Source: CAUYUA01 sp963575675 (GTDB lineage: Bacteria; Pseudomonadota; Alphaproteobacteria; Azospirillales; Azospirillaceae). From it: DNA of 39,049 bases. The translations under genes were made by a program, and so were the position numbers. Shown here one piece after another: positions 16,147 to 25,552 of the stretch (within the stretch, counting starts at the first letter, position 1; every line of letters starts with the position of its first letter). The DNA lies in assembly GCA_963575675.1 (NCBI GenBank), contig CAUYUA010000212.1, positions 1 through 39,049 of the forward strand. Direction: 5' to 3'. The notes below the pieces were generated by a model. That model was given only the letters and a program-made list of their open reading frames with translations, ran no database searches and was not told the DNA's origin.

Positions 16147-17556
16147 ATGTCCGATATCAAAAAACTCTTCGATATGATCAAAGAGCAGGACGTGAAGTAC
16201 GTTGACCTGCGTTTTACCGACCCGCGCGGCAAGCTTCAGCATACAGCTCAGCACATTTCGACCATCGAAGAGGAAATGTTCCAAGATGGCGTCATGTTTG
16301 ATGGCTCGTCAATCGCCGGTTGGAAGGCGATCAACGAATCCGACATGATCCTTATGCCGGACGCTTCGACGGCGGTCATGGATCCGTTCGCCGCACAGCC
16401 GACTATGAATGTTTTCTGCGACGTCCACGAGCCCTCCACTGGCCAACCCTATAGCCGCGACCCCCGCTCGATCGCCAAAGCGGCCGAAAAATATATGGCC
16501 TCGATCGGCGTCGGCGACACCGCCTATTTCGGTCCCGAGGCTGAGTTCTTCGTGTTCGACGACGTTCGTTTCGAAGTCAACATGAACCGTTGCTTCTACG
16601 AAATCGACAGCGACGAAGGCCCCTACGTCACCGGCAAAAAGTTCGAAGACGGCAACATGGGCCACCGTCCGGGCGTGAAGGGCGGCTATTTCCCCGTTCC
16701 GCCGGTTGACAGCGCCTCCGATCTGCGCGCCGAAATGGTCAGCGTTATGGCCGAAATGGGCGTCCCGGTCGAGAAACATCACCATGAAGTCGCGCCTTCT
16801 CAGCACGAACTCGGCATTAAGTTCGACACGCTCGTCAAGTCCGCCGACAACATCCAAATTTACAAGTACGTCGTTCACAATGTCGCGCACGCCTACGGCA
16901 AATCGGCAACCTTTATGCCGAAGCCGATTTTCGGCGATAACGGCTCCGGCATGCACGTCCACCAGTCCATCTGGAAAGGCAATCAGCCGGTCTTCTCCGG
17001 TTCGGGCTACGCCGACCTGTCGGAAACCGCTCTTTACTATATCGGCGGCGTCATCCGTCACGCCAAAGCGCTGAACGCCTTCACCAACCCAAGCACCAAC
17101 AGCTACAAGCGCCTGGTGCCGGGCTACGAAGCGCCTGTGTTGTTGGCTTACTCCGCCCGCAACCGTTCGGCTTCTTGCCGCATTCCCTTCACCTCCAACC
17201 CCAAAGGCAAGCGCGTCGAGGTTCGTTTCCCCGATCCGGCGGCAAACCCCTACCTCGCCTTCGCCGCGATGTTGATGGCCGGTCTCGACGGCATTCAGAA
17301 CAAAATCCACCCCGGCGACGCCATCGACAAAAACCTCTACGATCTGCCTCCGGAAGAACTCTCAAAAGTTCCGACCGTGTGCGGCTCGTTGCGCGAAGCC
17401 CTCGGTTCGCTTGAAGCAGATTACGCTTTCTTGACGAAAGGCGACATCTTCACCAAGGACATGATCGAGTCCTACATCGAACTGAAGCGCGAAGAAATGT
17501 TGGCCTTTGAAACCTCGCCGCACCCGATCGAATACAAAATGTATTATTCGGTCTGA
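16147..17556 (+). CDS. glnA: Glutamine synthetase type I
   Basis: The 469-residue GSI makes glutamine from glutamate and ammonia. It has FDGSSIAGWKAINESDM, the metal and substrate motifs FGPEAEFFVFD, VPVEKHHHEVAPSQHELG and NGSGMHVHQSIWK, the ATP region KRLVPGYEAPVLLAYSARNRSASCRIP, and the adenylylation site DKNLYDLPPEE. Activity is therefore likely controlled by GlnE. The start at 16147 (MSDIKKLFDMIKEQDVKYVD) is the family start; an open frame from TTG 16105 is not needed. It lies 265 bp after glnB. That gap holds a hairpin GCTCCCTG/CAGGGAGC near 16050-16079 and may carry a second promoter. Confidence 0.96.
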   Translation: MSDIKKLFDMIKEQDVKYVDLRFTDPRGKLQHTAQHISTIEEEMFQDGVMFDGSSIAGWKAINESDMILMPDASTAVMDPFAAQPTMNVFCDVHEPSTGQPYSRDPRSIAKAAEKYMASIGVGDTAYFGPEAEFFVFDDVRFEVNMNRCFYEIDSDEGPYVTGKKFEDGNMGHRPGVKGGYFPVPPVDSASDLRAEMVSVMAEMGVPVEKHHHEVAPSQHELGIKFDTLVKSADNIQIYKYVVHNVAHAYGKSATFMPKPIFGDNGSGMHVHQSIWKGNQPVFSGSGYADLSETALYYIGGVIRHAKALNAFTNPSTNSYKRLVPGYEAPVLLAYSARNRSASCRIPFTSNPKGKRVEVRFPDPAANPYLAFAAMLMAGLDGIQNKIHPGDAIDKNLYDLPPEELSKVPTVCGSLREALGSLEADYAFLTKGDIFTKDMIESYIELKREEMLAFETSPHPIEYKMYYSV

Positions 17557-17579
17557 TTCTGCGACTTGCCGATAATAAA

Positions 17580-17614
17580 CGAGCCGCCCTTCGGGACGGC
17601 TCGTTTGTTTCTTT
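17580..17614 (+). terminator. Intrinsic terminator of glnA
   Basis: CGAGCCGCCC-TTCG-GGACGGCTCG (one C/A mismatch) is followed by TTTGTTTCTTTT. It starts 24 bp after the glnA stop. The UUCG tetraloop and U-rich tail are classic. Confidence 0.93.
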
Positions 17615-17929
17615 TATGAGATTACGCTGCAAAGTAAAATGTCGAGCGCGAAAAAAGCGTCGCCCTCCTTTCCGACGACATCCGACAAGCGAAGTATCCG
17701 CAGTTTCAAACCGCCCTCCTTTGCGACAAATCAGAGACCCCCGTTGCTCTTTTTCGACACTCTTCCACAACCAGAAACACAATCCCTCGGCCTGTTTGAT
17801 TTTATAATGCGATTGCCCAGTAACCGCCTTGGATAGTCATTGACATTTCGCGCGTCTCTCCAGATAGTCCGTTGTTTCTAGGCGATGTTGGTTTATACCG
17901 GAAAGCCAATTGCTCCGGGGAGTGGTTTA
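17615..17929. other. argD upstream region, no gene
   Basis: The gap of about 315 bp between the glnA terminator and argD contains a TATAAT at about 17801-17806 without a good -35 box. Short frames here look non-coding. A GGGGAG ribosome site sits just before argD. Confidence 0.5.
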
Positions 17930-19117
17930 ATGATTCCTGTTGTTATGCCGACCTACGCCCGCGCCGATGTCGTCTTCGAACGCGGGGAAGGCTGTTATCT
18001 TTTTGACGCCAAAGGGCGTCGCTATCTGGATTTCGCCAGCGGAATCGCCGTCACGGCGCTCGGTCACGCACATCCCCGCCTCATCCAAGCCCTCACCGAG
18101 CAAGCCGGCAAACTCTGGCACACCTCAAACCTTTTTCGGGTGGCTGGACAAGAGCGACTCGCGCATCTTCTGACCGAAAAAACCTTCGCCGACACCGTCT
18201 TCTTCACCAATTCCGGCGTCGAGGCGTGGGAATGCGGCGTTAAATTGATTCGTAAAAATTTCTATGAAAAAGGTCAGCCGGAACGCTATCGAATCATCAC
18301 CTGCGGCGGCGGTTTCCACGGTCGAACAATGGCCGCCATCTCCGCCGCACAACAAGAAAAATTGATTAAAGGCTTCGGCCCTCTGCTTGACGGCTTCGAC
18401 CAGGCTCCCTTCGGCGACATCGGCGCCCTCCTGGCGGCCATCACCCCGGAAACCGCAGCCATCAACATCGAGCCCGTTCAAGGCGAAGGCGGCATTCGTC
18501 CCGCAGCCCTCGATTATTTGAAGGCCGTGCGCGGCATCGCCGATGAATTCGGCTTGTTGTTGTTCCTCGATGAAATTCAATCCGGAGTCGGCCGCACAGG
18601 TCGCTTGTTCGCCCACGAATGGGCCGGAATCCAGCCCGACGTCATGTGCGTCGCCAAAGGCTTGGGAGGCGGTTTCCCTGTCGGCGCGTGCTTGGCCACG
18701 GAAACAGCCGCCAAAGGAATGTTCGCCGGCACCCATGGCTCCACCTTCGGCGGCAACCCTCTCGCCATGGCTGTCGCCTACGCCGTGCTGGAAACCATTC
18801 TAGAGCCCGGATTCCTGGAGCGCGTCGAAATCTCCGGACGCCTCCTCCGAGAACGCCTCGAACAAACGATCAGCCAATATCCCAAAGTTTACGCCGAGGT
18901 GCGCGGCGCCGGCTTGATGCTGGGGATTCGGTGCGCGCTTCCCAACACAAAAGTCGTGGACGCGCTGCGCGAACACAGCATGCTGTCCGTCGGCGCCGGA
19001 GACAATGTTGTGCGTCTCCTCCCACCCTTGATCATCGAAAACCAGCATATCAACGAAGCCGTGGCGGTTCTTAATGAGGTCGGCGCCGAACTCTCGGCGG
19101 AGGAAGGCGTATCATGA
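17930..19117 (+). CDS. argD: Acetylornithine aminotransferase
   Basis: The 395-residue class III PLP aminotransferase makes N-acetylornithine in arginine synthesis; members often also serve lysine synthesis. Motifs are MPTYARADVVFERGEGCYLFD, GHAHPRLIQAL, CGGGFHGRTMAAISA, FLDEIQSGVGRTGRLFAHE and the PLP lysine in CVAKGLGGGFPVGA, plus HGSTFGGNPLA. ATG 17930 is chosen over the upstream ATG 17885 because GGGGAG lies about 10 bases before it and alphaproteobacterial ArgD begins this way. Its stop overlaps the argF start (ATGA), so the two are translationally coupled. Confidence 0.94.
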   Translation: MIPVVMPTYARADVVFERGEGCYLFDAKGRRYLDFASGIAVTALGHAHPRLIQALTEQAGKLWHTSNLFRVAGQERLAHLLTEKTFADTVFFTNSGVEAWECGVKLIRKNFYEKGQPERYRIITCGGGFHGRTMAAISAAQQEKLIKGFGPLLDGFDQAPFGDIGALLAAITPETAAINIEPVQGEGGIRPAALDYLKAVRGIADEFGLLLFLDEIQSGVGRTGRLFAHEWAGIQPDVMCVAKGLGGGFPVGACLATETAAKGMFAGTHGSTFGGNPLAMAVAYAVLETILEPGFLERVEISGRLLRERLEQTISQYPKVYAEVRGAGLMLGIRCALPNTKVVDALREHSMLSVGAGDNVVRLLPPLIIENQHINEAVAVLNEVGAELSAEEGVS

Positions 19118-20034
19118 GCACGGCGGCTGGCCTGCGTCACTTTCTAGACATCGATCAAATCGACATCAGCGTTCTGCGACAAATCATCGACCGCGCGCTC
19201 GTCATGAAACGCGAGTGCATGTCGGTGACCGCCAAGCCCCTTGTGGGGCGGACTCTGGCCTTGATCTTCGAAAAACCCTCCACCCGCACCCGAGTTTCCT
19301 TCGAAGTCGGAATGCGGCGACTCGGAGGAGACGTCGTTGTTCTCAGCTCGCAAGAGATGCAGCTCGGACGCGGAGAAACGATCGCAGACACCGCCCGCGT
19401 CTTATCACGCTACGTCAACGCCGTTATGCTACGCACCAACAGCGCAACGAGACTTCATGAATTGGCGCGACACGCCTCTATTCCCGTGCTCAACGGACTG
19501 ACCGATCAATCTCACCCCTGCCAAGTCATGGCGGACGTCATGACTTTTGAGGAGCATCGCGGCTCCATTGCAGGGCGACGAATTGCTTGGAGCGGCGACT
19601 GCAACAACGTCACCCGCAGTTGGATTCACGCGGCGGCGCAATTCGGATTCGAGTTCCGTCTAGCGTGTCCCGCCGCGCTCGGCGCTTCTCCTTCGCTTAT
19701 TCAGTGGGCTCAACAAAACGGCGGCTGCTTGTTCGTCACGGAAGACCCCAAGGAAGCCGTTAAAGACGCCGATTGCATTGTTACCGACACCTGGGTGTCG
19801 ATGAATCATAATGATTCGGAAACCCGCTACGCTTTGCTGACGCCTTATCGAGTCGACCAAGAATTAATGTCGTTGGCGCGATCAGACGCTATTTTTATGC
19901 ACTGTCTTCCTGCCCATCGCGGAGACGAAGTCACCGACGAGGTCATCGATGGTCCGAATTCCGTTGTCTGGGATGAAGCAGAAAATCGCATGCATGTCCA
20001 ACAGGCTATCCTTTTGTGGTGTTTGGGATTGTAG
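19114..20034 (+). CDS. argF: Ornithine carbamoyltransferase
   Basis: The 306-residue enzyme converts ornithine and carbamoyl phosphate to citrulline. The carbamoyl-phosphate motif FEKPSTRTRVSFEVG, DQSHPCQVMAD and the ornithine/catalytic motif FMHCLPAHRGDEVTDEV are all intact, and DTWVSMNHND is the second ornithine loop. It is the second gene of an argD-argF operon, a common pair in alphaproteobacteria. The operon ends at the long hairpin at 20147-20191. Confidence 0.95.
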   Translation: MSTAAGLRHFLDIDQIDISVLRQIIDRALVMKRECMSVTAKPLVGRTLALIFEKPSTRTRVSFEVGMRRLGGDVVVLSSQEMQLGRGETIADTARVLSRYVNAVMLRTNSATRLHELARHASIPVLNGLTDQSHPCQVMADVMTFEEHRGSIAGRRIAWSGDCNNVTRSWIHAAAQFGFEFRLACPAALGASPSLIQWAQQNGGCLFVTEDPKEAVKDADCIVTDTWVSMNHNDSETRYALLTPYRVDQELMSLARSDAIFMHCLPAHRGDEVTDEVIDGPNSVVWDEAENRMHVQQAILLWCLGL

Positions 20035-20146
20035 CCTTTTAAAATAAAAAGCGAGTTCCGAAGACGTCCCTTGGCTGGAGAAGACTTCCTCCTCGACGTT
20101 GGCTGTCACCAGAAACACAGCAGCAAAAATCCAGCGCAGCGCATAG

Positions 20147-20191
20147 AAATCAGAAGGGTCCAGGGACTTTATTCCTGGACCCTTCTGATTT
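20147..20191. terminator. 18-bp perfect hairpin between argF and cheB (family-2 core)
   Basis: Stem 20147-20164 (AAATCAGAAGGGTCCAGG) pairs perfectly with 20174-20191 around GACTTTATT, with T-runs just outside. It lies between convergent genes and can end transcription from both sides. Its core AGAAGGGTCCAGGGACT is the same as the outer end of the family-2 palindromes, so it is either a minimal copy or the seed of that family. Confidence 0.85.
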
Positions 20192-20192
20192 T

Positions 20193-20771
20193 TCAGCCCT
20201 CTTCAACCAACCTCATCAAAAAAGGCGCAATCTCGGAAAGCAAGAAAACATAATCCGCACCCGCAATGTCTAAAGCCGCCTGCGGCATTTCCGGAGCAAC
20301 CGCCGTAACGGGGTCTTGCACAATTCCAACGCCTCCGGTTTGACGAATCGCCAGCAATCCACGACTTCCATCGTTATTGGCTCCTGTCAAAACGATGCCG
20401 ATCAACCGCTCTCCAACCGCGTCGGCCGCGCTTTCGAACAACACGTCAATCGCCGGACGCGCGCCACACACCTTGAGATCAGCGCTGAACGACAACGTCA
20501 AATCTTTTTCCAACAACAAATGATACCCCGGCGAGGCCAAAACCACCACGCCCGGAGCAATCGATTGCTTCTCAACCGCTTCCCGCACCGTTAGAACGCA
20601 GCTCCGCCCCAGAAGCTCCACCAACAACCCCTCGGCGCCCAACGCAGTGTGACACACCACCAAAATCGGCAAAGGAAACGTCGCCGGAAGCGCTCCCAAA
20701 ACGATACGCAGAGCCTCCAAACCTCCCGTCGAACAACCGATCACAACGACGTCATATCGTCGGGACTCCAT
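20193..20771 (-). CDS. CheB-type protein-glutamate methylesterase domain protein
   Basis: The 192-residue catalytic domain has no receiver domain. The active-site residues are Ser in IGCSTGGLEAL, His in LVVCHTALGAEG and Asp in LTGANNDGSRGL. The start is uncertain: ATG 20771 (MESRRYDVVVIG) overlaps the cheR-like gene by 31 bp; an open frame with a GTG reaches 20813. Without a receiver, activity is probably not set by phosphorylation in cis. It follows cheR and the hybrid kinase, a trio seen in non-flagellar signalling systems, so a role in swimming chemotaxis is not implied. Confidence 0.85.
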   Translation of the reverse strand: MESRRYDVVVIGCSTGGLEALRIVLGALPATFPLPILVVCHTALGAEGLLVELLGRSCVLTVREAVEKQSIAPGVVVLASPGYHLLLEKDLTLSFSADLKVCGARPAIDVLFESAADAVGERLIGIVLTGANNDGSRGLLAIRQTGGVGIVQDPVTAVAPEMPQAALDIAGADYVFLLSEIAPFLMRLVEEG

Positions 20772-21634
20772 GATGTTTGCGGCAAATTTGGGACGCATTG
20801 ATATATCCGACACGAGAAATCTATGGTTTTAAAGTCAACGGCGACATCAGAAAACTCCAGACTTTCCTTATTGCCCAAACATAGAAACCCTCCTCTGGCG
20901 AAGCTGTCGCGCAATAAGTGTAAGACGCGCCCCTGCAAATAACGATCAAAATAAATCAATACATTTCTACACAAAATCATATTCACTTCGCAAAAAACAC
21001 CGTCAGCGACTAAGTTATGGTGAGCAAATACAATATTCTTTTTAAGTGAACTATCCATCATTCCAAAATCATAGAGTGACTGATAATAGTTTTCGAGAGA
21101 AAAGGCGCCTCCGGCTTTCAAATAGGCGCCAGCATAGTCCTTGAGCAATTTGACCGGATACACCCCTTCTTCGGCCTTAGCCAAAGCCGCATCATTAATG
21201 TCTGTGGCATAAATTTGGGTTCTGTCATAGAGATTCTCTTCTTTCAAAAGAATCGCCAAAGAATAAACCTCTTCTCCTGTTGCGCATCCCGCCACCCAGA
21301 TATTAATCTGGGGGTAAGACTGCAACACCGGCGCCACTTTCTTCCGGAGGGACAAAAAGACTTCCGGATTTCGAAACATTTCAGAGACAGGAACAGAAAG
21401 AAGCGAAATCACATGAAGATGAAAACCGTGCTCATACAATAACGATGGCAGCATATCAACAATGCGATCAAAACCCAATGCTGGAAGCAACCCTAAAATC
21501 CGACGCTTCAGCGATGCGCGCGAATAGTTGGAGAAATCATATCCGTGACGCAAACGCATTGCATCCAGAAAAAGCTCAATCTCTATATCCTTTACATCCT
21601 GCAATCGCACACTCGCCCCGCAACTTTCTATCAA
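20741..21634 (-). CDS. CheR-type protein-glutamate methyltransferase
   Basis: The 297-residue SAM-dependent methyltransferase has the N-terminal CheR helical domain (IEIELFLDAMRLRHGYDFSNYSRASLKRRI). The catalytic domain holds NIWVAGCATGEEVYSLAILL (SAM loop), IYATDIND and MILCRNVLIYFD. The first codon of the open frame is TTG at 21634; a GTG at 21610 behind a GGGG site is an alternative. It begins 48 bp after the hybrid kinase stops and overlaps the cheB-like gene. It lacks the pentapeptide-binding loop details needed to predict its receptor; the Cache-GAF protein has no methylation region. Confidence 0.87.
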   Translation of the reverse strand: MIESCGASVRLQDVKDIEIELFLDAMRLRHGYDFSNYSRASLKRRILGLLPALGFDRIVDMLPSLLYEHGFHLHVISLLSVPVSEMFRNPEVFLSLRKKVAPVLQSYPQINIWVAGCATGEEVYSLAILLKEENLYDRTQIYATDINDAALAKAEEGVYPVKLLKDYAGAYLKAGGAFSLENYYQSLYDFGMMDSSLKKNIVFAHHNLVADGVFCEVNMILCRNVLIYFDRYLQGRVLHLLRDSFARGGFLCLGNKESLEFSDVAVDFKTIDFSCRIYQCVPNLPQTSWSPDDMTSL

Positions 21635-21682
21635 TGAGAACTAAGCGAGCTTAGGAATTACGTTCTTTGCCCCTCTTAATTC

Positions 21683-24600
21683 TCAATCGACTTGAACACT
21701 TTCGGCTTTTCCAATTCTATGAACGAGAATATCCATTAATTTCTCGATATCCACCGGCTTTGACAAATAATCATTTGCGCCCGCATCAATACATTTCTTG
21801 GCGTCTCCCATCATCGCCTTTGCCGTCAACGCAATTATAGGCAATGCGGCAAAACGCTCTTGTTTTCGAATTTCCTGCATTGCCTCATAACCATCCATCT
21901 CGGGCATCATAATGTCCATCAGAACGATTTCCACTCTCGCATTCTCATTGAGCTGCGTCAAAGCTTTACGGCCATCTTGCGCGATCAAAACATGCATGCC
22001 TTGTCCACGCAACACCTTAGAAAGCGCAAACGCATTACGCATATCATCATCGACCACCAGAATCATCCGCCCCGACAATGAAGGATATTTCTTCGCTTGC
22101 GGCGCCAAAGGCTTTTGACGAACCTCACCGGGAAATGTGGCGCGAACGCTGTGAAGAAAAAGCGTCACTTCATTGACGAGCCTCTCTTGAAACTGCGGGC
22201 TACTTATGATGATGCTGTCCGTAAAACCACGCAAAGCGTTGGTTTCTTCGCGCGACAAATCCCGCGAGGAAAGAACGATCAAAGGCAAATTTTCCAGATG
22301 TTTTTCTTTGCGCAACCGCTCCAACAGAACCAAGCAACCGCCATCGGGCAAATCAACATCAATCAGCAAACAATCATGACGACGCTCTTGCAAAATCTTC
22401 CAAACCTGCCGCGCGGAGTCCGCCTCTTCGATAACCAGCGCGCCACCATTTTCAATCCCGCGCACCAAATCAATGATCTGCTTGCGCGCCTCAAGAGCCG
22501 TATCCGCCACCAACAACCGACGCGCTCGACCGGAAGTCACCTCTTGCAACACGCCTTCGATCTGCATTTTGGAGACCGGCTTCGTCAAGCAGCTCAGAGC
22601 CCCCATCGCCCGCGCTTGAGTTTCTCGATCCTGAGCCGACACCACATGAATTGGAATCGCTCGCAACTCCGAGGTCGCCTTCAGTTGCTCCATCACGCCC
22701 CAACCATTCATGCCGGGCAGCCCTATATCGAGAATCACCCCGGTCGGAAGATATTTCCGAGCCAGAACCACACCAGTCTCACCATCGGTTGCAACCAAAC
22801 ACCGGAATCCCTTTTTGCGCGCCAAATCCATCACAATCCGCGCAAAGAACGGGTCATCCTCGATGATGAGAATGACTTGCTCACCGTAAACGATATGTTC
22901 GCGGTCATCCTCGATTTTCAAGGCGGAGCCGTTCTGAACCGTGTCGCTTCGAGACTTCAAAACCAGGTTTTGAGAACACTCCCCCGCGACGAACTGCGAT
23001 ATCTCGTTCGACGCCTGATGTTTCGCAGCAACTGCGTCCGGAGCGCTTCCTCCCAAAGAATCGACATCAAAATCAAGCTCGGACTTTGGAGGCAAAACAT
23101 ACGGCAAGAGCAACGTAAACACGCTCCCTCCCCCCAAAACACTGGCGGCTTGAATCACTCCCCCCATCAGTCGCGCCAGTTTCTGCGAGATCGCCAAACC
23201 TAAGCCGGTCCCGCCATAGCGACGATTGACCGCGCCGTCTCCTTGCTCGAAAGCCTCAAAAACGCGCGACAATTTCTCCTGAGTAATACCAACGCCCGTG
23301 TCTTGCACGCGAAACGCCAACCATCCTCGATCGGGAGTCGAACACGCCATCGCCAATTCATCGCCGACACACCCACCGGCGCGCTCGCGATGACGCCGCC
23401 CATCACTCCACGGCTCGAACGAAAGCGAGACGCATCCGACCTCGGTAAACTTCACAGCATTTCCGAGCAAATTCGTAAGGATTTGCTCTAATTTCCCCGA
23501 ATCAAGCCACAAAAACGAAGGCGCGTCACTGTGCCGCATAACAGAAAATGCAACATTCTTAACCTGAGCCATGCGACGGAAACGACGCTCGATCATGTCC
23601 AGAAGTTCGGAAACAGACACCAAGCGCGCCTGCGCTTCCATTTTCCCGGCTTCGACTTTGGCAAGATCAAGAACGTCGTTGATCAGGTGTAGAAGCTGCG
23701 CGCCGCCATCGTAGATAATTCCGGCGGATTCGATTTGATCGGAAGTTAAATTTCCACCTTCATTTTCAGCCAGAGACTTTGCCAAGATCAGCATACTATT
23801 AAGCGGCGTTCTTAATTCATGGGACATATTGGCCAGGAACTCCGATTTATAACGGCTGGCTAAAGCCGCCTCTATAGAGCGACGCTCGGCTTCTTGATAG
23901 GCCGCTTTCATATCCTCGGCTTGTTTTTCAAGTATTAATCCTTTTGCCGACAGTTCCTGATTGGCGGCGTTTAATTCCTCTTGTTGCACTCTCATTTCTT
24001 CTTCAGAAACCCTCAGCTCTTCGGCCTGAATTTCCAATATGTCGGATTTTTCTTGCAATAGTCTGTTGGCCTCACGCAAACTTTCGGCATTAATCGTCAG
24101 TTGCTCTTTCGAAATCAACAATTCCTCTGCCTGAGATTGCGTTTTCTTTAAAAACGACCGCGTTTGTTCATAGCGCTCCAAAACATCCAGGTTCAACGCC
24201 AGAACCACCCCCGCCTCTTCGATGAACGTGCGGTGAATCGACGACAACGGCGAAAAGAAGCCAATCTCAACCACCGCCAAAACACGATCTCGCGTCAAGG
24301 CCGGAAGGAAAACCAAAGAACGCGGCTTGGCTTTCCCCAATCCCGACTCAACGAAGAAATAGTCTTCCGGCGCATCGTCCACAACCAGAACGCGACGCAA
24401 TACGGCGCACTGCCCAACCAGCCCCTCGCCCAAGGCAAAGGAGCGACCTTCCGGCGCTTTTTTATCGCTCTTTTTGCCGTTATCCCCTTCGTCACCGTCC
24501 AACGACACGCTCTCATCGAACGACACACTCTCATCGTTCGTCCCCAAGCGCGCCGCCAAATAAAAACGATCCAACGCCTCATCATATATGTAAAACACGC

Positions 24601-25510
24601 CGAACCGACCACCGAGTTCCGACAGTAGGAAAAACAGAACCCGCTCTCCCAAATGCGCCGGAGAATCAGAGGTTTGCGCGATCATCGCCAATTGCGCGAT
24701 CTGCGCTCTCAACCACCGTTGATTGAAAAGATGCTCGGCGGATTCTCTAAACACCTGTACGGCGCCGGCCATTTTCCCGATTTCACTGCGCCGCGTCCAG
24801 TAAGGAACATCAATAGAAAGATTGCCTCCGGCAAGCTCAACCATACACTTTTGTAGTTTCTTTAAAGGAACAGACAAACTTCTGGTGACAACCACAGAGA
24901 TCACGAGAGAAAGCACGCTGAAAAAGATCAAAAACATGAAAATTTCGTCCTGAGCCGCAGCCATAATCAGCACGCTTGCATCAGAAATAGATTTCGCCTT
25001 GTTTCTTGCGAAAGCAACAATATCATTCATCTCTTTTTTGATTCTGACCTCAACCATCCCCATTTCGTCGTCATGCAAAGTTTGAGCCCGCTCATAATCC
25101 TGTTGCTTGATGAGAGCCACGGCCTCATTCATCAAGCTCATCCAGTCGGAAATCGCACTAAGAGCCTCAAAAACTTCCGAGGGATTGCCCAAAAACTGCC
25201 GCTCAACCACGCGCATTTTCTGATCGATCAGGACCTTCAAAGAATTTATGTCGGAAATAATTTTCTGCACGCTCAAACGATTTCGCGGCAGCAACATATC
25301 GGTCAGATACGCTTCCATGGCAAAAACCGCCGCGTTGGCCTCCAACACGGAATTGCTGACGGTTAAAGGATGCTCATAAATTCTCTGCGATTCCGAAGAG
25401 AGCGTCGTTATGCGCTTCAACATCACGACGCCCAATCCCCAAACAAGAACGATCATCACGACGAAACCAACCATCAAACGTGTCGCCAATCGCGTGTTTT
25501 GAAACAACAT
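21683..25510 (-). CDS. Hybrid sensor histidine kinase with three receiver domains
   Basis: The 1275-residue protein has a membrane segment at about 13-31, a helical periplasmic sensor at about 32-190 (four-helix-bundle type), a second membrane segment at about 190-212 and HAMP to about 265. A GAF-like domain at about 285-450 is followed by a Glu-rich coiled coil at about 455-560. HisKA has SEFLANMSHELRTPLNSM; HATPase has NLLGNAVKFTEVG, VQDTGVGI and GGTGLGLAIS. Three receivers follow: the first with GVILDIGLPGMNGW, the second with CLLIDVDLPDGG, the third with IVLMDIMMPEMDGY. The second receiver lacks the usual C-terminal Lys (IIISSPQ) and may be non-phosphorylated. It is first in an operon with CheR and CheB enzymes. 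Outputs are not encoded here. Confidence 0.93.
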   Translation of the reverse strand: MLFQNTRLATRLMVGFVVMIVLVWGLGVVMLKRITTLSSESQRIYEHPLTVSNSVLEANAAVFAMEAYLTDMLLPRNRLSVQKIISDINSLKVLIDQKMRVVERQFLGNPSEVFEALSAISDWMSLMNEAVALIKQQDYERAQTLHDDEMGMVEVRIKKEMNDIVAFARNKAKSISDASVLIMAAAQDEIFMFLIFFSVLSLVISVVVTRSLSVPLKKLQKCMVELAGGNLSIDVPYWTRRSEIGKMAGAVQVFRESAEHLFNQRWLRAQIAQLAMIAQTSDSPAHLGERVLFFLLSELGGRFGVFYIYDEALDRFYLAARLGTNDESVSFDESVSLDGDEGDNGKKSDKKAPEGRSFALGEGLVGQCAVLRRVLVVDDAPEDYFFVESGLGKAKPRSLVFLPALTRDRVLAVVEIGFFSPLSSIHRTFIEEAGVVLALNLDVLERYEQTRSFLKKTQSQAEELLISKEQLTINAESLREANRLLQEKSDILEIQAEELRVSEEEMRVQQEELNAANQELSAKGLILEKQAEDMKAAYQEAERRSIEAALASRYKSEFLANMSHELRTPLNSMLILAKSLAENEGGNLTSDQIESAGIIYDGGAQLLHLINDVLDLAKVEAGKMEAQARLVSVSELLDMIERRFRRMAQVKNVAFSVMRHSDAPSFLWLDSGKLEQILTNLLGNAVKFTEVGCVSLSFEPWSDGRRHRERAGGCVGDELAMACSTPDRGWLAFRVQDTGVGITQEKLSRVFEAFEQGDGAVNRRYGGTGLGLAISQKLARLMGGVIQAASVLGGGSVFTLLLPYVLPPKSELDFDVDSLGGSAPDAVAAKHQASNEISQFVAGECSQNLVLKSRSDTVQNGSALKIEDDREHIVYGEQVILIIEDDPFFARIVMDLARKKGFRCLVATDGETGVVLARKYLPTGVILDIGLPGMNGWGVMEQLKATSELRAIPIHVVSAQDRETQARAMGALSCLTKPVSKMQIEGVLQEVTSGRARRLLVADTALEARKQIIDLVRGIENGGALVIEEADSARQVWKILQERRHDCLLIDVDLPDGGCLVLLERLRKEKHLENLPLIVLSSRDLSREETNALRGFTDSIIISSPQFQERLVNEVTLFLHSVRATFPGEVRQKPLAPQAKKYPSLSGRMILVVDDDMRNAFALSKVLRGQGMHVLIAQDGRKALTQLNENARVEIVLMDIMMPEMDGYEAMQEIRKQERFAALPIIALTAKAMMGDAKKCIDAGANDYLSKPVDIEKLMDILVHRIGKAESVQVD

Positions 25511-25552
25511 GGATCGTCTCGGTTTTGAAGAAAAAGAAAACCTTGGTCGAGT

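Noticed and set aside
16309..17310. 333-codon minus-strand frame inside glnA
   Set aside because: Antisense shadow of a highly conserved gene with biased codons.
22097..23203. 368-codon plus-strand frame inside the hybrid kinase
   Set aside because: Antisense to the receiver and kinase motifs; no family features.
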